Origin: Thermodesulforhabdaceae bacterium
GTDB taxonomy: Bacteria > Desulfobacterota > Syntrophobacteria > Syntrophobacterales > Thermodesulforhabdaceae
Direction: 5' to 3'
Assembly (NCBI GenBank): GCA_037482015.1
Contig: JBBFKT010000001.1
Coordinates: 716,584 to 780,583, forward strand
DNA length: 64,000 bases
Shown here: in pieces, positions 42,863 through 51,226 of the stretch
Layout of the letters: every line of letters begins with the position of its first letter
Position numbering within the stretch: the stretch's first letter is position 1
The notes under the pieces: generated by a model
Database searches by the model: none
What the model was told of the DNA's origin: nothing
What the model saw: only the letters and a program-made list of their open reading frames with translations
Made by a program: the position numbers and the translations under genes

Positions 42863-43586
42863 CGCTATAATAATTCTAGCCACTATTGCCTCTTACGGCT
42901 TTGCTTCGGATGATGTTTCGAAGCTTACTGTCTATTATTTTCATCGCCCGCCTTATTACGTGAAAACCGATGGTGAGCCCAAGGGATTCCTGATGGTTTT
43001 TGTCGAAAGAGTGCTTGAAAAAGCTGGTATTGAAGCCGAATTCAAAGAAGTCCCGCCGAAAAGAATTTTGGAAGAACTTAAAAAACCCCAGCTTGCCTGT
43101 TCTCCAGGATGGTTTAAGACCCCGGAGAGAGAAGAATTATACCTTTTTTCTGCTACCATATATCAAAATGCACCCTTAACGTTTGTCGTAACAAAATCTA
43201 AAGAAAAAACTAGAATTACCCTGGATGAAATATCTAACTTATTCAAATCATCACGCGATCCAGGAATTGTTTGCGGATTTTCCTATGGACCCTTTCTGGA
43301 TGCTGTTTTTTCGACAGAAAAAGCTACGCGGTGTATTTCAACCGATGTCCTTAATGTTGTAAGGATGGTGAGCGCAGGGAGAGTGGATTTTACCCTGATT
43401 TCTCCTGAAGAGTTGGGTTACATTGCTTCGATCTATCCTGAACTCAGAGAATCCATTGCTATGGTGCCAATAGAGGGAATCCCCGAAGGCAACAGGCGTT
43501 ACCTTATGTGTAGTAAAGGTGTGACACCTGATATGATGGACAGAATAAACAGAGCTATACACGAACTTGTTTCATGGCTTGATTAA
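42843..43586 (+). CDS. Periplasmic solute-binding protein (SBP family 3)
   Basis: 247 residues with an N-terminal signal peptide (IKNISAIIILATIASYGFAS). The SBP_bac_3 pattern follows: LTVYYFHRPPYYVKTDGEPK, GFLMVFVERVLEKAG, EFKEVPPKRILEELKK and GRVDFTLISPEELGY. No ABC permease or ATPase follows; the next gene is a hybrid sensor kinase, so this protein probably presents a ligand to, or works with, the kinase. It overlaps the heptosyltransferase gene by 20 bases. Confidence 0.82.
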   Translation: MSIKNISAIIILATIASYGFASDDVSKLTVYYFHRPPYYVKTDGEPKGFLMVFVERVLEKAGIEAEFKEVPPKRILEELKKPQLACSPGWFKTPEREELYLFSATIYQNAPLTFVVTKSKEKTRITLDEISNLFKSSRDPGIVCGFSYGPFLDAVFSTEKATRCISTDVLNVVRMVSAGRVDFTLISPEELGYIASIYPELRESIAMVPIEGIPEGNRRYLMCSKGVTPDMMDRINRAIHELVSWLD

Positions 43587-43600
43587 CCAGGGAGTTTTTG

Positions 43601-45862
43601 ATGAAAGAGACAACTATAGCTAAAAGACTCGTGGTAATATGCGCAGTTCTTATTGTAGTTACCTCTTTGTTTTCAACAGCCGTTGGTTACGTGCTTCGAG
43701 TAAAGCAAATACATGAAGAATACGAAGATCTTTCCGACGAGCATATCCATCATCTTGTGAACGCTATTAACAAACCTCTGTGGGAAATGGACTACAAAAG
43801 TGTTCAAAATACCTGCGAAGTTTTCAATAATACTACTTTGTGGATGGTTAATTTAACCGTTACCAATCAGGATGGGAAGACGCTGTGTTCGCTTAAGAAA
43901 GAGGCACTTTCTCCTTCTATAATAAGACATCAGGATATAAACCACGACGGCATTTTAATAGGAAGAGTTTCTGCAGCGTTTACGGATGAACTGGCTAAGA
44001 GTGAAGCCTTTCGAACCTTTATGGCCAACCTGGTAATTATCGCATTTATTGGTTTTTCACTTTTTGTTGGAATTACCTGGGTTGTGAGAAAAACTATATC
44101 AGAGCCGATGAAACAGTTCGCCGAGTGCATGAAGAACATAGCCGCCGGAAACTATAGTATCACCGTGTCGCAAAAGTCAGGCTACCTCGAGTTTTCAATT
44201 ATCCTGAGAGAGATGCTTCACATGGCGGAAGAAATCAAAAAACGCGAAGAAACACTTAGAACTCTCAATGAAGATTTGACACAAGAGATTGAAAAAAGAG
44301 AGCAGGTTACCAAGGAACTTATAGAAAGTGAAGCCAAGTTCAGAGCGGTAATGAGTGTTGCAAGCGATGGAGTCATTATAGCTAAGTCGGATGGGAGAAT
44401 TGATTATTCGAATCATGCAGTAGAAGTTCTTTTTGGGTATTCAGGAGAGGAACTTCGCAACCTTTTTGTGTGTGACCTTTTTTCGGAACCTGATAGAAGA
44501 CTACTTAGAAAATATGTATTAAAGCGTGAACAGATTAACTCTTCTGTATGTGAAATGACCGGGATCAGAAAAGATGGAGCAACCGTTCCAGTTGAAGTCT
44601 CTCTTGCCAATACCTTTGATATTGATGCACCAGTTGACCGGGTAGTTGCTATCGTAAGAGACATCTCCTGGCGCAAAGAGGTAGAAAGGGAAAAGAGAGA
44701 AGCTCTGGAAAGAATATATCGCCTTCAGAAATTTGAGGCTATCGGGACCCTTGCAAGTGGCATTGCTCACGATTTTAACAACATCCTGACCATAATCATG
44801 GGCTATAACGACCTCGCTCGCCTTGCATCGCCCGAAGATGCCCCGGTTCAGGAGTATCTTTCCCAGGTAAGCCATGCCTGTTTCCGAGCCAGAGATCTTA
44901 TACAGCAAATTTTTGTAATCGGGCGACCTCAGCCTTCGGATGTTATAGTCTTTGATCCTGGTCCTCTCATTAAAGAAACGGTGAAATTCCTGCGTGCTAG
45001 TATTCCGTCGAGCATAGAAATTCGGTATCACGTGCCGGATGAAAAAATCCTCATAAAAGCTAATCCTTCCCAGATACAGCAGGTTATTATGAATCTTTGC
45101 ACCAACAGTGTTCATGCAATGGAGTCTTCAGGAACAGGAGTTTTGTCTATTGAGATGGAGAAGATCAGTATAGATAAACCAAAGAGTTGCTTCTTCTCCA
45201 CCCTTCCTTCCGGTGATTATATTCGTCTGATGGTTAAAGATACTGGATGTGGTATTCCTCCTGGTGTGGTTTCAAGGATTTTCGATCCTTACTTTACCAC
45301 GAAGGAATCGACTAGAGGCACAGGACTTGGTCTTTCTGTTGTCCGGAACATAGTGATGAGTTGTGGAGGGGATGTGGAAGTTATTAGCGAACTCGGTAAG
45401 GGCACAACAATAATTGTGTATCTTCCTATTGCTCGCATGGAAGAACATTTTTCTGGTGCCGTGGATGATGGTAAAGGTATGGAAACTAAAAATGGTGGCG
45501 GCAAATGTATCCTTTTTGTGGATGATGAAAGATCCATAACAGATCTCGTTATGTTGAGTTTGACCGCCGCAGGATATCGAGTTTGCGCATTTACCGATCC
45601 AAGGGAAGCTCTCAATTATTTTCAGAATTACGGAGATGAAGTCCACCTGGTTGTTTCTGATATTACAATGCCTCACATTCGAGGAGACGTTCTGGCAAAG
45701 ACCATTTCTTCTATTCGCCCTGATGTGCCTATAATACTATGTACGGGCTACGGGTTTGCCTTTTCGTCTGAGGAATTAAAAGAGTTCGGTGTAAGGGAGT
45801 TGATCTACAAGCCCTTTTCAGGAAAACAACTTCTGGATGTCATAAATAGAGTGCTAGGGTGA
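43601..45862 (+). CDS. Hybrid sensor histidine kinase
   Basis: 753 residues from ATG 43601 (GGGAG upstream). TM1 (about 11-32) and TM2 (about 144-164) flank a ~110-residue periplasmic sensor. Then come HAMP (ISEPMKQFAECMKNIAAGNY), PAS (about 250-370, VASDGVIIAKSDGRIDYSNH) and HisKA with ASGIAHDFNNILT. HATPase_c has VKDTGCGIPPGVV and GTGLGLSVV, and a C-terminal receiver has phospho-Asp in LVVSDITMPHIRGD. FNNI is typical of hybrid kinases with self-contained receivers. The upstream binding protein is a likely extracytoplasmic partner. No output regulator lies nearby. Confidence 0.92.
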   Translation: MKETTIAKRLVVICAVLIVVTSLFSTAVGYVLRVKQIHEEYEDLSDEHIHHLVNAINKPLWEMDYKSVQNTCEVFNNTTLWMVNLTVTNQDGKTLCSLKKEALSPSIIRHQDINHDGILIGRVSAAFTDELAKSEAFRTFMANLVIIAFIGFSLFVGITWVVRKTISEPMKQFAECMKNIAAGNYSITVSQKSGYLEFSIILREMLHMAEEIKKREETLRTLNEDLTQEIEKREQVTKELIESEAKFRAVMSVASDGVIIAKSDGRIDYSNHAVEVLFGYSGEELRNLFVCDLFSEPDRRLLRKYVLKREQINSSVCEMTGIRKDGATVPVEVSLANTFDIDAPVDRVVAIVRDISWRKEVEREKREALERIYRLQKFEAIGTLASGIAHDFNNILTIIMGYNDLARLASPEDAPVQEYLSQVSHACFRARDLIQQIFVIGRPQPSDVIVFDPGPLIKETVKFLRASIPSSIEIRYHVPDEKILIKANPSQIQQVIMNLCTNSVHAMESSGTGVLSIEMEKISIDKPKSCFFSTLPSGDYIRLMVKDTGCGIPPGVVSRIFDPYFTTKESTRGTGLGLSVVRNIVMSCGGDVEVISELGKGTTIIVYLPIARMEEHFSGAVDDGKGMETKNGGGKCILFVDDERSITDLVMLSLTAAGYRVCAFTDPREALNYFQNYGDEVHLVVSDITMPHIRGDVLAKTISSIRPDVPIILCTGYGFAFSSEELKEFGVRELIYKPFSGKQLLDVINRVLG

Positions 45863-45874
45863 GGGTTTCAAAAA

Positions 45875-46861
45875 TCAAATGTGAAGTTCTACTATATCGC
45901 CATCCTGAAGCACGTAATTTCTTTGAACCATTTGACCTCCAAAAACAGTTGTTCCCCATACCCTTGCATACTTGAGCTTTTCGAGAAAGTCTTTATGTAT
46001 TTCTCCTGCCAAGTCTTCCAGAGTGCTTCCTTTGGGGAGCACAAAGGGGGAATCGAGTTTTGGTTCTTTGCCAGGAGGCTTAGTGTAAACTCTTATAATG
46101 TCCCCCAGTTCGTAAATTTTTCTCAGAAAATTTTCTGAATAATGATTGGTTAAGCTTGAGAAGGGAAGGCAGGGGAGAGCAAGATTGAGTAGTTCCAAAA
46201 AAGCTTCGTAATCTTCTTGTTCTTTAGGGGTATCCACTTTGTTCACAAGCACAAGCATCTTTTTGATAAAGGGTTTTTTAGTGAGATCTTTTGGAACTGA
46301 TTCTTCGTTGGGATAGATTCTTACACTGCGGAGCACTTCCATTGTTTCTTCATATTGATGAAGCGGGTCGCTCTGAACATCAACAACAATAACAATGAGA
46401 TCTGCTCGACGCATAAGATCTGCCATTCCAGGGTCGATGTAGTCGAGAGTTATGGGTGGCGTATCTATAAGCTGAAACTGGATGTTTTCAAAGGTTGCCA
46501 TGCCGGGTGTCGGCTTCCAGGTAGAATGGGGGAAATCGGCTATTTCGGGTGAAGCGTTGGTAAGAGTTGCTACGATGGACGATTTACCCGTGTTAGGAGC
46601 TCCAACAATTGCCACCTGAAGGACACCTTCTTTCTCGATCAGATAGTCTGAATCTCGCCGTCCACCGCCTTTTTTTTGCTGAGCTTGAGCTTTGAATTTA
46701 GCGATTTTACTTGTAAGAGCTGCTCGAAGCTTATCTGTTCCCTTGTGTTTGGGCATTATGGTGAGCATTTCTTCCAGAGCCTGGATCTTTTCTTCGGGCG
46801 TCTTCGCTTCACGGTATCTTTTTTCTGCTTCGAAGTAATGAGGTGGCAAATTTGCCGGCAT
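45875..46861 (-). CDS. DRG/OBG-like GTPase with TGS domain
   Basis: 328 residues from the ATG at 46861; an upstream in-frame ATG is less likely. A helical N-terminus (about 1-75) is followed by a G domain with G1 GAPNTGKSS, a G2/G3 region around LIDTPPIT and G4 NKVD. A TGS domain at the C-terminus has DIIRVYTKPPG, FVLPKGSTLEDLAGEIHKDF and NYVLQDGDIVELH. G3 reads DTPP rather than DxxG. The family is thought to act on ribosomes or RNA. It is convergent with the hybrid kinase gene, 12 bases apart. Confidence 0.88.
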   Translation of the reverse strand: MPANLPPHYFEAEKRYREAKTPEEKIQALEEMLTIMPKHKGTDKLRAALTSKIAKFKAQAQQKKGGGRRDSDYLIEKEGVLQVAIVGAPNTGKSSIVATLTNASPEIADFPHSTWKPTPGMATFENIQFQLIDTPPITLDYIDPGMADLMRRADLIVIVVDVQSDPLHQYEETMEVLRSVRIYPNEESVPKDLTKKPFIKKMLVLVNKVDTPKEQEDYEAFLELLNLALPCLPFSSLTNHYSENFLRKIYELGDIIRVYTKPPGKEPKLDSPFVLPKGSTLEDLAGEIHKDFLEKLKYARVWGTTVFGGQMVQRNYVLQDGDIVELHI

Positions 46862-47321
46862 AGACCTACTTTCGTTGTTGCTCAGGCTATACATTTATTT
46901 GTATAGCTCGAGGCTGGGGTATTTGTTTCCCGCCTTTTATGGCTTCCCAATGCCCCAGCTGGCGGTATTTTGGGAAAGCCACATATTTGATGCCGAAAGG
47001 AAGAATCATATCAATTCTCCCCGGCGCTTTTGGTATGCAATAGTTTTCGTTGGCTACGAAAAGAAGTTATTAGAAGTTTTTTGAGGCATCAGCCTCGTCC
47101 ATCGCTACTTTTTCCGAACATCATTCAGGGCTATAACTACCAAAATTTTGTATGTCAATCAATTTTGGCTAATGTTAAGCAAGCCGGCAAGGTTTGCTAA
47201 AGTAAAGGACTTTTACTCTCTAAAGAAATTGATGACAGTAGGTAAAAAGTTTGTTAAAAAAATTGTGACGGAATCCACAATTACTGTAGATGTTGTAGAT
47301 ATTTTCTAGGGAGAGAACGTA
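46862..47321. other. Gene-free region before the selenoprotein gene
   Basis: No supported gene in 460 bases. It contains an inverted repeat AGTAAA-GGACT-TTTACT at about 47200-47217 and another at 47261-47282. It should hold the promoters for the GTPase (minus) and for the selenoprotein-rlmH pair (plus). Confidence 0.5.
47261..47282. promoter_or_regulatory. Inverted repeat AATTGTG-N8-CACAATT
   Basis: AATTGTG (47261-47267) and CACAATT (47276-47282) are exact complements with an 8-base spacer, 40 bases before the selenoprotein ATG. It has the size of a dimeric repressor site. Confidence 0.4.
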
Positions 47322-47489
47322 ATGATCTGTAAACATTGTGGTGGTTTGATTGTTCTGGTTAGAACATGAAGAGCTGTATTTTGGCGCTGCAAGGAATGCG
47401 GCTCGAGATTTTCTCTCGAAGAAGTTAAAGAAGCCATCACTGATGAACTGGAAGAAATGGTAGGATGGTGTCGAGTTGACAGGCTTTAA
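47322..47489 (+). CDS. Dual-CXXC small selenoprotein (in-frame UGA)
   Basis: 55 residues if the UGA at 47367-47369 (codon 16) is read as selenocysteine. Before it are CKHC and VLVRT; after it come AVFWRCKECGSRFSLEEVKE and a helical tail ending GWCRVDRL, then TAA. It has two CXXC motifs, and it matches my memory of the RefSeq name dual CXXC motif small (seleno)protein from Desulfobacterota. GGGAGAG precedes the ATG. A SECIS-like hairpin lies at the expected distance. The frame stays clean on both sides of UGA, against simple decay. The gene ends 8 bases before rlmH. Function unknown; a redox or metal role is likely. Confidence 0.78.
47384..47404 (+). promoter_or_regulatory. SECIS-like stem-loop after the UGA
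   Basis: GCTGCA (47386-47391) pairs with TGCGGC (47397-47402, one G-T pair) across an AGGAA loop; 47384 and 47404 add a G-C after a mismatch. The stem starts 16 bases after the UGA and has a short, purine-rich loop with GG, as in bacterial SECIS elements that recruit SelB. Confidence 0.6.
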
Positions 47490-47497
47490 GAGGAAAA

Positions 47498-47968
47498 ATG
47501 GAACTTCATTTTGTTTTTGTTGGAAAAACAGCTTTTCCTGATATCGATCAGGTGGTTAAGCGTTATTTGAAAAAAATTAGGGGCTTTTTCCCGGTATCTG
47601 TTCATATCGTTAAAGAAGAAAAAGAGACAAAACACAGAAGTCCTTCCGATGTAATGGACAAAGAAGCCGAAAGGATTCTTAAAGTCGTTGGCAGGGAAGG
47701 GTATATTGTTTCCTGGGATCGCACCGGAAAAATGATGACATCCGAAGAATATGCGAATCTTTTCCGGCAATGGATGGAAAAGAGCGTAAAATCTATCTGG
47801 ATGGTTGTAGGAGGAGCTCTGGGGCTTTCTCCTGTGGTGCTGAATCTTTCTCATGAAATACTTTCCCTTTCCCCGATGACCTTTCCTCATGATCTTGTGA
47901 GGGCTATTATTGCTGAGCAAACTTACAGAGCTATTAGCATTATTAACGGTATTCCCTATCATAAGTAA
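47498..47968 (+). CDS. rlmH: 23S rRNA (pseudouridine-1915 N3) methyltransferase
   Basis: 156 residues, SPOUT-class methyltransferase that modifies helix 69 of 23S rRNA. Signature segments: MELHFVFVGKTAFPDIDQVV at the start, GYIVSWDRTGKMMTSEEYAN, FLG/GGALG-type SAM site IWMVVGGALGLSPVVL, SLSPMTFPHDLVRAIIAEQT and the C-terminal YRAISIINGIPYHK. Full length. AAGAGGAAAA lies before the ATG, and it is probably co-transcribed with the selenoprotein gene. Confidence 0.95.
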   Translation: MELHFVFVGKTAFPDIDQVVKRYLKKIRGFFPVSVHIVKEEKETKHRSPSDVMDKEAERILKVVGREGYIVSWDRTGKMMTSEEYANLFRQWMEKSVKSIWMVVGGALGLSPVVLNLSHEILSLSPMTFPHDLVRAIIAEQTYRAISIINGIPYHK

Positions 47969-48001
47969 AAGGCGCGGGTGGTGGCTTCTTTCAATGATTC
48001 A

Positions 48002-48030
48002 CTTGATTAGCCTGGCGCGTTGGTTTAATA
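48002..48030 (+). promoter_or_regulatory. Possible sigma-70 promoter of the activase operon
   Basis: TTGATT (48002-48007), 17-base spacer, TAATAT (48025-48030), 62 bases before the activase ATG. Confidence 0.4.
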
Positions 48031-48092
48031 TCCCGATTGAATCTCAAAGGGAATAATGGATTTTCCTTAATTATACGCGACGAGGTTTTCCA

Positions 48093-51000
48093 ATGTATAT
48101 CGTGGGCTTAGACATTGGTTCCGTTAGTATAAACGCTGTAGTGATACGAAACGATGGACATACTTCGGCAAACATTAATGAATGGCTTGTCGAAGAACTG
48201 CCTTACAGAAGGCATTTTGGCCTTGTTCGCGAGGAAGTCCTTAAAATCCTGGAAGATATTTGTGCCCGTTATAAACCGGAAAATATCCAGGCTATAGCCA
48301 TAACCGGCTCTCATGGTGAGAGAATTGCTAAAGATCTGGTTGCCTTCTTCGAGGTGGAAACGATAGCGCAGGTAATTGGAACCATCAAGATGGCCCCCGG
48401 TGTAAGGACCATTATAAGCATCGGGGGACAGGATGCCATGCTGTTTCAGATCGGCTATGGCCGGGATGGAACATGGTTTCTGGAAGGCTTTAACATAAAT
48501 GGTCCCTGCGCTTCAGGCACCGGTTCTTTCATAGACCAGCAAGCCGAGCGGCTTGCTCAGGTTATGTATGGGTCACATTGGGAACCATCTCAGGAACACC
48601 TTCAGAAAACTCTCGAAGATTTCATCGCTCTCGGGCTTACCAGTTCATCCCCGGCTCCAGTAGCCTGCCGTTGCACCGTCTTTACTAAATCGGACATGAT
48701 TCATCTCCAGAACAAGGGAGAACCTCTCCCTAACATTATCGCCGGACTTCACTACGGAAACGCTGCAAACTACCTGAGCACCATTATCGGTAACCGTGAG
48801 ATTCAGGAACCTATAGTGTTTATCGGGGGTATGGCTTCAAACGAACTTCAGGTTCGAGCTTTCCGTTCCTATTTCCCATCCCTTACAGTTCCGCCATTTC
48901 ATACATCAGTTGGGGCTATCGGGGTTGCACTTATAGCTAGAGACAGAGCAGTAAAACACACTGTTAATCTTGATGCCTTGAAGGATCAAAGAAGTAAGTC
49001 GGTCGATTTCGGTCGCACTGAACCGCTTGGGCTTGAATGGACAAATTTCCCCGCAGACAATGCTCTCCCGTCTCTAAGAAGTTCCAAGAACAAACGCTAC
49101 AGAGGCTTTCTCGGGATCGATATAGGATCTACCACGACCAAATATGTCTTCATGGACGAAAAGAAAAAAATTCTGCATAAAAATTATGTGCCCACCAGAG
49201 GTCGTCCCATTGAGGTAACTCAGCAGCTTCTGAAAGGACTTTTTGAAGCTTTTGATGGGCGATGTGACATAATCGCCATTGCAACAACCGGTTCTGGGCG
49301 AAATGTTGTGGGAGATTTTCTGGATGCCGATTTGATTATTGATGAAATTACCGCTCACGCTCGCGGTGCCGTAGAAATTGATCCTAAAGTGGATACGGTT
49401 TTCGAAATTGGGGGGCAGGATTCTAAATATATCTTACTTCATAAAACTCACCCCATTGACTTCGACATGAATAAGGTCTGTGCGGCAGGGACGGGGAGTT
49501 TTCTACATGAACTCGCCAATAAGATGAAAATTAACATTGTGGGCGAATTTCAGGAAGTAGCTCTCTCTTCCAAATCGCCCGTGAACCTGGCTGAACGTTG
49601 CACGGTATTCATGGAATCAGACCTTATGAGCTATGCTCAGAAGGGAGCGCGCCGTGAGGATCTCATCGCGGGACTCTGCTACGCCATCGTTCATAACTAT
49701 CTCAATCGAGTTGTTGGAAAGCGATCCATAGGGAATCGAATAATGTTCCTGGGCGGTCCTTCTCTCAACAAGGGCATTGTAGCAGCTTTTGAGAGAGTCT
49801 TGAAAAAACCGCTTATAGTGCCCAAACATCGGGAAGTAATGGGAGCCTTTGGAGCGGCTCTGCTGGTAAAAGAGAGATGGGAACAGGCCGGGAAGGACAA
49901 AAATCCCGATCTCAAGGCTGAAGTTCAGCGAAGGACGAAATCAATTATTAGTTTGATAGACAGTAAGGTTGACTACAAAGAAACTATATGTCATGCCGAT
50001 CCCAAATGTCATAACGAGTGCAAACTCAAGATCTATAATTTCGGTGGGCGCAAGAGCATTTGGGGTGGAGACTGTGGACGATATGAAGTGACTCGCTATG
50101 ATGGCCCCACTGAGACCGATTATATCGGAGAGCGGAATGGAATCTTCTGGGATATTTTGAAAGAATGGGGTGTCGAGCCTGGAATTCCATCTTCGGGACG
50201 ATTGGGTTTGCCGCTGGTGGGAGTTCCACTTGGACTTCATTTTTGGGAGTGGGCGGTTTTTTGGGTTCCTGTCCTGCGGCAACTTGGCTTTCCTGTGCTT
50301 CTTAGTCCCAGAACAGATCACGCTATAACTCGAGTCGGAATCGAAACGGTTACTGCAGAAACCTGTTTTCCGGTTAAAGTCTTCCTTGGGCATGTTAAAT
50401 GGATTGCAGATAAGGCAGAAATGTTTTTCCTTCCCACGGTTATCACAATGCCGGCTCTGGCTGAAAGAGAGGTCAGCTTCTTCTGTCCGCTGGTTCAAAG
50501 TGGTCGATATGTGGCGGCTCAGTCTATAACGCTCGATCGTTCACGCATAATCGACCCAACGGTTTACATAAAAGATGGTCCTGATCGGATTGCTCACGCT
50601 CTCTTTCGCTCTCTTCCTTCGTCTTTAGGCATATCTGAAGATCAAGTTCGTCGGGCTGTTAAAATATCGTGGGATCGATATTGGCGGTTTAGAGAAGAAT
50701 TAAAAACCAAAGGCGAAGCCCTAATCAGTGAATCTCTTGAAAAGGGTGAGCCAATTTGGATTATCTCGGGAAGACCTTACAATCTCTACGATGCTCGCCT
50801 TAACTTACAGCTTGGTCAACATCTTGCCAAACGGGGCATCCGGGCGATAACCTTTGATTTCATAGACCTTGCGGCTGAAGATATAAGCGACTTCCCACGT
50901 ATGTATTGGGGTTTTGGATCAAGAATTGTCCGGGCTGCCAAGAAAATAGCCAGAACGCCACACTTATACGGGCTTCACATAACCAATTTCAGTTGCGGAC

Positions 51001-51197
51001 CTGATTCCTTCATTGAACATTTCTATCGACACGTGCTTCAGAACAAGCCAGCGCTTATTCTGGAATACGATGAACATACAGCCGTTGCAGGAATTCTAAC
51101 TAGAGTGGAAGCCTACCAAAATGTGGTGAGAAATATCGAAGCAAACCTATCCGTTAGTGATTCTGATGCCATCGAATTTGAACGCCTTAGCAACTGA
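48093..51197 (+). CDS. Double acyl-CoA dehydratase activase (BadF/HgdC type) with DUF2229
   Basis: 1034 residues. Two ASKHA ATPase domains of the BcrA/BcrD/BadF/HgdC type: domain 1 (1-290) with VGLDIGSVSINAVVI, ISIGGQDAMLF and NGPCASGTGSFIDQQAERLA; domain 2 (about 340-610) with LGIDIGSTTTKYVFM, FEIGGQDSKYILL and NKVCAAGTGSFLHELANKM. Each carries the cluster-binding Cys pair (CASGTGS with CRCTVFTKSD; CAAGTGS with ERCTVFMESD). A DUF2229-like region follows (residues ~690-1000). In the family, ATP hydrolysis drives an electron from the [4Fe-4S] cluster into a partner dehydratase. The partner-like gene follows 29 bases later. Confidence 0.9.
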   Translation: MYIVGLDIGSVSINAVVIRNDGHTSANINEWLVEELPYRRHFGLVREEVLKILEDICARYKPENIQAIAITGSHGERIAKDLVAFFEVETIAQVIGTIKMAPGVRTIISIGGQDAMLFQIGYGRDGTWFLEGFNINGPCASGTGSFIDQQAERLAQVMYGSHWEPSQEHLQKTLEDFIALGLTSSSPAPVACRCTVFTKSDMIHLQNKGEPLPNIIAGLHYGNAANYLSTIIGNREIQEPIVFIGGMASNELQVRAFRSYFPSLTVPPFHTSVGAIGVALIARDRAVKHTVNLDALKDQRSKSVDFGRTEPLGLEWTNFPADNALPSLRSSKNKRYRGFLGIDIGSTTTKYVFMDEKKKILHKNYVPTRGRPIEVTQQLLKGLFEAFDGRCDIIAIATTGSGRNVVGDFLDADLIIDEITAHARGAVEIDPKVDTVFEIGGQDSKYILLHKTHPIDFDMNKVCAAGTGSFLHELANKMKINIVGEFQEVALSSKSPVNLAERCTVFMESDLMSYAQKGARREDLIAGLCYAIVHNYLNRVVGKRSIGNRIMFLGGPSLNKGIVAAFERVLKKPLIVPKHREVMGAFGAALLVKERWEQAGKDKNPDLKAEVQRRTKSIISLIDSKVDYKETICHADPKCHNECKLKIYNFGGRKSIWGGDCGRYEVTRYDGPTETDYIGERNGIFWDILKEWGVEPGIPSSGRLGLPLVGVPLGLHFWEWAVFWVPVLRQLGFPVLLSPRTDHAITRVGIETVTAETCFPVKVFLGHVKWIADKAEMFFLPTVITMPALAEREVSFFCPLVQSGRYVAAQSITLDRSRIIDPTVYIKDGPDRIAHALFRSLPSSLGISEDQVRRAVKISWDRYWRFREELKTKGEALISESLEKGEPIWIISGRPYNLYDARLNLQLGQHLAKRGIRAITFDFIDLAAEDISDFPRMYWGFGSRIVRAAKKIARTPHLYGLHITNFSCGPDSFIEHFYRHVLQNKPALILEYDEHTAVAGILTRVEAYQNVVRNIEANLSVSDSDAIEFERLSN

Positions 51198-51226
51198 GCC
51201 GTAAAACTGGAAAGGGACAATAAGCC

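Noticed and set aside
47322-47489. Pseudogene interpretation of the UGA-interrupted frame
   Set aside because: Good ribosome site, intact motifs on both sides, no other frame break and a SECIS-like hairpin favour selenocysteine, although the machinery is not visible in the window.
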